40,730 nucleotides of DNA from Planctomycetota bacterium (GTDB taxonomy: Bacteria > Planctomycetota > Phycisphaerae > UBA1845): contig JAJRYY010000164.1 in the NCBI GenBank assembly GCA_024275565.1, positions 1-40,730 on the forward strand, given 5' to 3'. The position numbers and the translations under genes are program-made. Below are positions 35,659-40,730 of this stretch, piece after piece (positions within the stretch are counted from its first letter, which is position 1; every line of letters starts with the position of its first letter). The notes under the pieces were generated by a model that made no database searches, was not told the origin of the DNA, and saw only the letters and a program-made list of their open reading frames with translations.

Positions 35659-35727
35659 TCACGCAGCCAACCCCACGAAGACATAAAACCCTGCCATCAA
35701 CAACATGATTCGTAATCGAAGGGTCAT
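35659..35727 (-). pseudogene. Separated first membrane helix of the hybrid kinase, ended by TGA
   Basis: Codons from ATG 35727 read M-T-L-R-L-R-I-M-L-L-M-A-G-F-Y-V-F-V-G-L then A-A and TGA (35659-35661), directly before the TTG of the kinase frame. TGG at that position would restore one continuous protein of 778 residues with two membrane helices. Confidence 0.65.
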
Positions 35728-35833
35728 AGGCCAACCGGGTAGATGTCAGCCGAGAACGGCAAAGCAATGCACAAGACAGAAGAGAGCCAAAGCGCACCTG
35801 CCTCGATCGCTGCACACACCATCGTCGCACACA

Positions 35834-36856
35834 CTATCGTCTCGGACGGCTCGTGGTTTCGGCTTGGTAGGTCCAATCCCAGGACTCCTTCGCAGGATGA
35901 CGGCTTGTGAGGACATGTCCGCCCACGAACGCAACGTTGGTCCTGCCGCGATGACGCCCCGATGGATTCCAATATTTACCCGATGCGTAAGGGTCATCCA
36001 CTCCGATTGGCGGAGCAGAATAAAATGGATCCACACCCTCTACCGCTGCTTTCGGAGCATCAATATCAAACAACAGCGGCACATAAGGCCTGTCCATCAC
36101 ACGAGAAGTGATGGTCGTATCTTCTTTTTTTGCCAAAATCGAATTACCCTGCAAATCAGTCTTAACTGCACGATAAAGCCGGCTGTTCATCGCGATCGAT
36201 ACATGACTCACCGGCTGAATAGCCGTCACACCAAATGGCTCGCCCCGCACCTTCGTCAGTGTAGGCGACCCCGAAGGACACATCATCAGCTCGTCGCGAG
36301 CTTGCATGTCGATTTTGGTCATCGTCGCGTCACGCCAGAAGGAATCAATTCCGTACATACTCGCCTGAAAATCATCCAGCCAGAACTCATTGCGGGCAAG
36401 ACGCGCACTGCCACCCCTGCCCTCCGGGGACTCATCCTCAGAAAAAAGATAAAACTTGTAAGTAATTGCACGCAACTTCGAGGTGCACATCAAAGATTTC
36501 ATCTGATCCCGGGCAGAAGTCAATGCCGGAACAATCAACGACAGCAGCGCCGCCAGAATACCCACCACAACCAGCGCCTCAATCAGTGAAAATCCGCGTA
36601 CCACAGAAGACCGACACGAGAAAACAGAGGACCGACGCGAAGAAACTGATGATCGACACGATGAAACTGGGGACCGACGCGAGGAAAACGCAAGAGGGCA
36701 AGCGATGCCTGGACGCGCAACTCCCCCTGCACCCCGAACCCCACGTTCCAATTGAACGCGTCGATCGTGGCTTTGGACTGTCACATCCTTTGGCTCATTG
36801 ATAGCCAAATCCCTTGCCAAATCCCTTGACAAATCCTTGCACCCCTCCAAATTCAT
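35834..36856 (-). CDS. Type II secretion-like pseudopilin (prepilin-type N-methylation domain)
   Basis: The core carries a prepilin signal VVRGFSLIEALVVVGILAALLSLIVPAL: cleavage is expected after Gly, followed by Phe methylation. A C-terminal globular part follows, with two Cys, DDPYASGKYWNPSGRHRG and the family's final TNVAFVGGHV. Such proteins are numerous in planctomycetes and are thought to form or sit in a pseudopilus-like structure. Start is uncertain: ATG 36856 (given, GGGGGG upstream) leaves an 88-residue leader before cleavage, with four 21-bp repeats (36599-36682) in it; GTG 36604 would give a normal five-residue leader M-V-R-G but lacks a ribosome-binding site. I think the short leader is biologically more plausible. 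It lies upstream of the kinase on the same strand. Confidence 0.82.
   Translation of the reverse strand: MNLEGCKDLSRDLARDLAINEPKDVTVQSHDRRVQLERGVRGAGGVARPGIACPLAFSSRRSPVSSCRSSVSSRRSSVFSCRSSVVRGFSLIEALVVVGILAALLSLIVPALTSARDQMKSLMCTSKLRAITYKFYLFSEDESPEGRGGSARLARNEFWLDDFQASMYGIDSFWRDATMTKIDMQARDELMMCPSGSPTLTKVRGEPFGVTAIQPVSHVSIAMNSRLYRAVKTDLQGNSILAKKEDTTITSRVMDRPYVPLLFDIDAPKAAVEGVDPFYSAPPIGVDDPYASGKYWNPSGRHRGRTNVAFVGGHVLTSRHPAKESWDWTYQAETTSRPRR
36599..36682 (-). repeat. Four 21-bp tandem repeats before the pseudopilin signal
   Basis: Units start at 36599, 36620, 36641 and 36662. On the minus strand they read as S-R/C-R-S-P/S-V-x blocks immediately before the methylation motif. Confidence 0.88.
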
Positions 36857-36960
36857 GCCCCCCCTACAATTCCATACACCCCCTGCCCGCCACAACCCAC
36901 CAGCGCAACTAACTCCCTTCTGCAATCGCGATGCAGTCACCGCTACGTTGTAATCGCCCC

Positions 36961-37090
36961 GCTACAAGCAACCTTCTACAACCGCTCTTCTACAAACGAC
37001 ACTCCACAAGCGACTCTACGTCCGCTCTCTACGTCCACTCTCTACAACCGTTCTTCTACAACCGTTCTTCTACAACCCTCCTTCAACAAC
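36961..37090. repeat. Degenerate array of about 14-bp 'ctacaaccgttctt' units
   Basis: Two identical units lie at 37042-37055 and 37056-37069, a third diverged one at 37070-37083, and looser copies run back to 36961. Confidence 0.85.
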
Positions 37091-37349
37091 ATCACTGCGG
37101 ACCATGACGAATCAGCCATCCTAGATTGACCAATAAAAGCCAAGAATAACCAACCACAGCAGGCCGCAGCCAGGAATGTGGAGACCTCGCCTAACAAGTT
37201 GCACTGCATTTTATCAAACAAAGCTACCCTAATCAACACATTTTCAGCATTTTCTCAACCCCTCCTTTACAGAAAGCATGCCAACAGGAGCAATAACACG
37301 GTCGACACCCCAGCAGAATCTCCCGCTAAAGTAACACTTACATCGACCG

Positions 37350-37450
37350 CACGCCCATGAATCAACCGCCCGTCCGCAAATCAACCGCTCACCCATAAAT
37401 AAACTGCTCGTCCGTGAATCAACCGCTACCCATGAATCAGCTGCTCGCCC
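37350..37450. repeat. Degenerate array built on 'atgaatcaaccgct'
   Basis: About five copies of a 20-25-bp unit containing (c)catgaatcaaccgc, with heavy divergence. Confidence 0.75.
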
Positions 37451-37734
37451 GCGAAGGGAGCGACTGCGCGCCGCACCTCCCAGGCAAAAGAACAGCCCCA
37501 GTCACACTCCCCACAACCCACACTCCCCACCAGCCACATTGCCCAAAGCATCAATCAACAATGTATGCAACGGATCACCCCATTGCTCAAAAAGCAGAAA
37601 AAGGTCCGATAATGGCAATATGGAAGAATGCGGAGGGTTGATTTCGGATAATGGATTTGAACCGCCACCATAACCAACTGGCTGAAACCACTCAGCAGAA
37701 GTCTGACTCATCACTTTGAAACACAAAGATCATC

Positions 37735-37860
37735 ATCACTCCCTCGGGCGTGCGAACATGGCAAGCATCACTCTCTCAGGCGTGCAAGCATGGGAAACGT
37801 GACTCTCTCGCGCGTGCGTGCTTGGGAAGAACCACTCCCTCGCGCGTGTCGGCGCGAGAA
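37735..37860. repeat. Four diverged copies of a unit of about 32 bp
   Basis: Units start near 37735, 37767, 37800 and 37833, each with 'cactccctcg-gcgtgc'. Confidence 0.8.
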
Positions 37861-37905
37861 TCAATCCATCGAAACACATCCCACGGTCTCACGGTAATCA
37901 TTTTT

Positions 37906-37924
37906 TTTGAAAGCGTTTGTCAAA
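37906..37924. promoter_or_regulatory. Palindromic LacI-family-like operator
   Basis: TTTGA-AAGCGTTTG-TCAAA, an inverted repeat centred on CG, as in LacI/PurR-type operators. A TTGACA hexamer (minus strand, 37916-37921) overlaps it. There is no regulator gene or clear target nearby. Confidence 0.3.
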
Positions 37925-38012
37925 GTACAGAAAAGGGGAAATCTATGTTATGCGACAGAAGTGACCCAGGCCTCGGAAAAATAGATGCCCATAGGTTGAG
38001 AATGAATCTGTG

Positions 38013-38106
38013 TGGTCTGTAAAGGATTCGCGTGGTTCGCAAAAGATTCGCGTGGTTTGTAACGGATCTGCGTGGTTTGCAATGGATTCGCGTGGTATTC
38101 AAAGGA

Positions 38107-38112
<6 letters not shown>
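38013..38112. repeat. Five 20-bp tandem repeats running into the tRNA-Arg 3' end
   Basis: Units of 20 bp start at 38013, 38033, 38053, 38073 and 38093 ('tggtttgtaaaggattcgcg' type). The last unit overlaps the final bases of the tRNA gene (38107-38112). Confidence 0.9.
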
Positions 38113-38180
<68 letters not shown>

Positions 38181-38203
38181 TGATCAACTTGTTTCCCGAC
38201 CAG

Positions 38204-38231
38204 ATTCTATCACGCTCGACAGAATGGTCAA
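38204..38231 (-). promoter_or_regulatory. Sigma-70-type promoter of tRNA-Arg
   Basis: Minus strand: -35 TTGACC (38226-38231), 16-bp spacer, -10 TAGAAT (38204-38209). Transcription would start near 38197, about 17 bases before the tRNA. Confidence 0.75.
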
Positions 38232-38265
38232 AAAAAGCATCGATGTCAAACTGACTACGCAAGGT

Positions 38266-38394
38266 CTCTCGTCCTGGCTACGAGTTGCCGCGCGCCCTGA
38301 CTTAGAGTGATCTCTCGCCCTGACTACTGTTGGCGCTTCGTCCTGAGCTCGCGTAATCGTTCGCCCTGACTACGCGTGATCGTTCGTCACGGCT
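38266..38394. repeat. Five to six diverged copies of a 23-25-bp unit
   Basis: Units carry 'tcgccctgactacgcgtgatcg' with changes; they fill the space between the tRNA promoter and the rRNA terminator. Confidence 0.82.
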
Positions 38395-38404
38395 TAACCA
38401 GGTG

Positions 38405-38442
38405 AAAAAAAATAGCGGCCAACCCAGGGTCAGCCGCTATTT
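38405..38442 (-). terminator. Intrinsic terminator of the rRNA operon
   Basis: On the minus strand AAATAGCGGC pairs with GCCGCTATTT around a 13-14-base loop and is followed by a T run. It ends the transcript that contains 23S rRNA. Confidence 0.9.
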
Positions 38443-38486
38443 TGAATTTACCTTATGTCAGAATTCACCTTCATCTCGTGTATTGC

Positions 38487-38615
38487 AGACGCGTTGGGTA
38501 ACGCTTGATGTACTGAGTACATCCCAGGTTCAGGTCAGAGTGTCCATCCTGACTGATACCTGTTAGGTCGACCACCAGTATCAGGTGGTCATGGGTACGG
38601 GAGACTACAGCGTCT
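38487..38615 (-). other. Structured rRNA trailer of about 129 nt where 5S rRNA would be expected
   Basis: The minus strand closes with AGACGC (38615-38610) against GCGTCT (38492-38487). Inside are hairpins GACCACC/GGTGGTC (38570-38590), a bulged TCAG/CTGA stem near 38529-38556, GATGTAC/GTACATC (38507-38523) and, at the closing end, GCGTT/AACGC (38491-38504, an alternative pairing). The conserved 5S loop sequence (CCGAAC...) is not found. It could be a processing trailer or a diverged RNA. Confidence 0.45.
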
Positions 38616-38623
38616 CATTAATG

Positions 38624-40730
<2,107 letters not shown>

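Larger units (their letters stand above)
36857..38106. other. 1.25-kb gene-poor, repeat-rich spacer
   Basis: No convincing gene. It contains tandem arrays at 36961-37090, 37350-37450, 37735-37860 and 38013-38106, a 12-bp repeat 'caaatcccttgc' at 36804-36838, and a palindrome at 37906-37924. Open frames here are 60-90 codons, cross the repeats, and show no family signature or ribosome-binding site. Confidence 0.7.

Noticed and set aside
37640-37740. tRNA-like fragment with GGTTCAAATCC on the minus strand
   Set aside because: The T-stem does not pair beyond two bases and no acceptor or anticodon stem can be drawn.

Overview
The window reads as a chromosomal segment of a moderately GC-rich Gram-negative-type bacterium, most likely a member of the Planctomycetota (Phycisphaerae-like). 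I infer this from a type II pseudopilin with a terminal 'NVAFVGGHV' motif, a GyrA with HPHGEQVIYP at the quinolone pocket, a MnmE-like GTPase without the usual C-terminus, Hanks kinases, and a long palindrome of a kind I recall from planctomycete genomes. No database could be consulted. There is no phage, transposase or CRISPR.

Layout. 1-2.2 kb (+): sirtuin deacylase, a multi-pass membrane protein and a zinc-ribbon membrane protein. 2.3-4.5 kb (-): groES-groEL with a strong terminator and an unusual 24-bp tandem palindrome in the promoter. 5.0-8.6 kb (-): a Gly/Tyr-rich exported protein and an ABC-2 exporter pair (ATPase then permease) separated by a perfect 26-bp inverted repeat. 8.8-11.4 kb (+): enolase, an FtsB/DivIC-like membrane protein and a small exported protein. 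11.6-16.9 kb (-): Ser/Thr kinase, MnmE-like GTPase, type III pantothenate kinase, Obg and ribosomal protein L27; the last four form a housekeeping cluster. 17.1-17.9 kb (-): an exported protein.

18.0-29.2 kb (+) is a tightly packed surface-glycan operon: Wzm-like permease, Wzt-like ATPase with a C-terminal glycan-recognition domain, glycosyltransferase, alpha/alpha-toroid protein, O-carbamoyltransferase, second and third glycosyltransferases with a methyltransferase between them, and a membrane-bound alkaline-phosphatase-superfamily transferase/hydrolase. Several genes overlap by ATGA. Together they could build a glycan on a lipid, carbamoylate and methylate it, export it through the ABC transporter, and perhaps add or remove a phosphate or sulfate substituent outside the membrane.

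29.2-36.9 kb (-): a lamin-tail-like exported protein, gyrA with an added acidic repeat tail, a hybrid histidine kinase whose first membrane helix is cut off by an in-frame TGA, and a pseudopilin. 36.9-38.1 kb is a repeat-filled desert. It is followed by tRNA-Arg(ACG) with a clear promoter, the rRNA terminator, a structured trailer without a recognisable 5S rRNA, and the 3' three quarters of 23S rRNA (-), cut by the window end.

The most striking property is not a gene. Short imperfect tandem repeats (14-33 bp, 2-5 copies) lie in most spacers and at many gene ends. Inside genes the period is a multiple of three (15, 18, 21, 24); outside it is not (14, 16, 17, 20, about 32). These repeats form parts of protein tails, a signal peptide, an enzyme loop and even stop codons.
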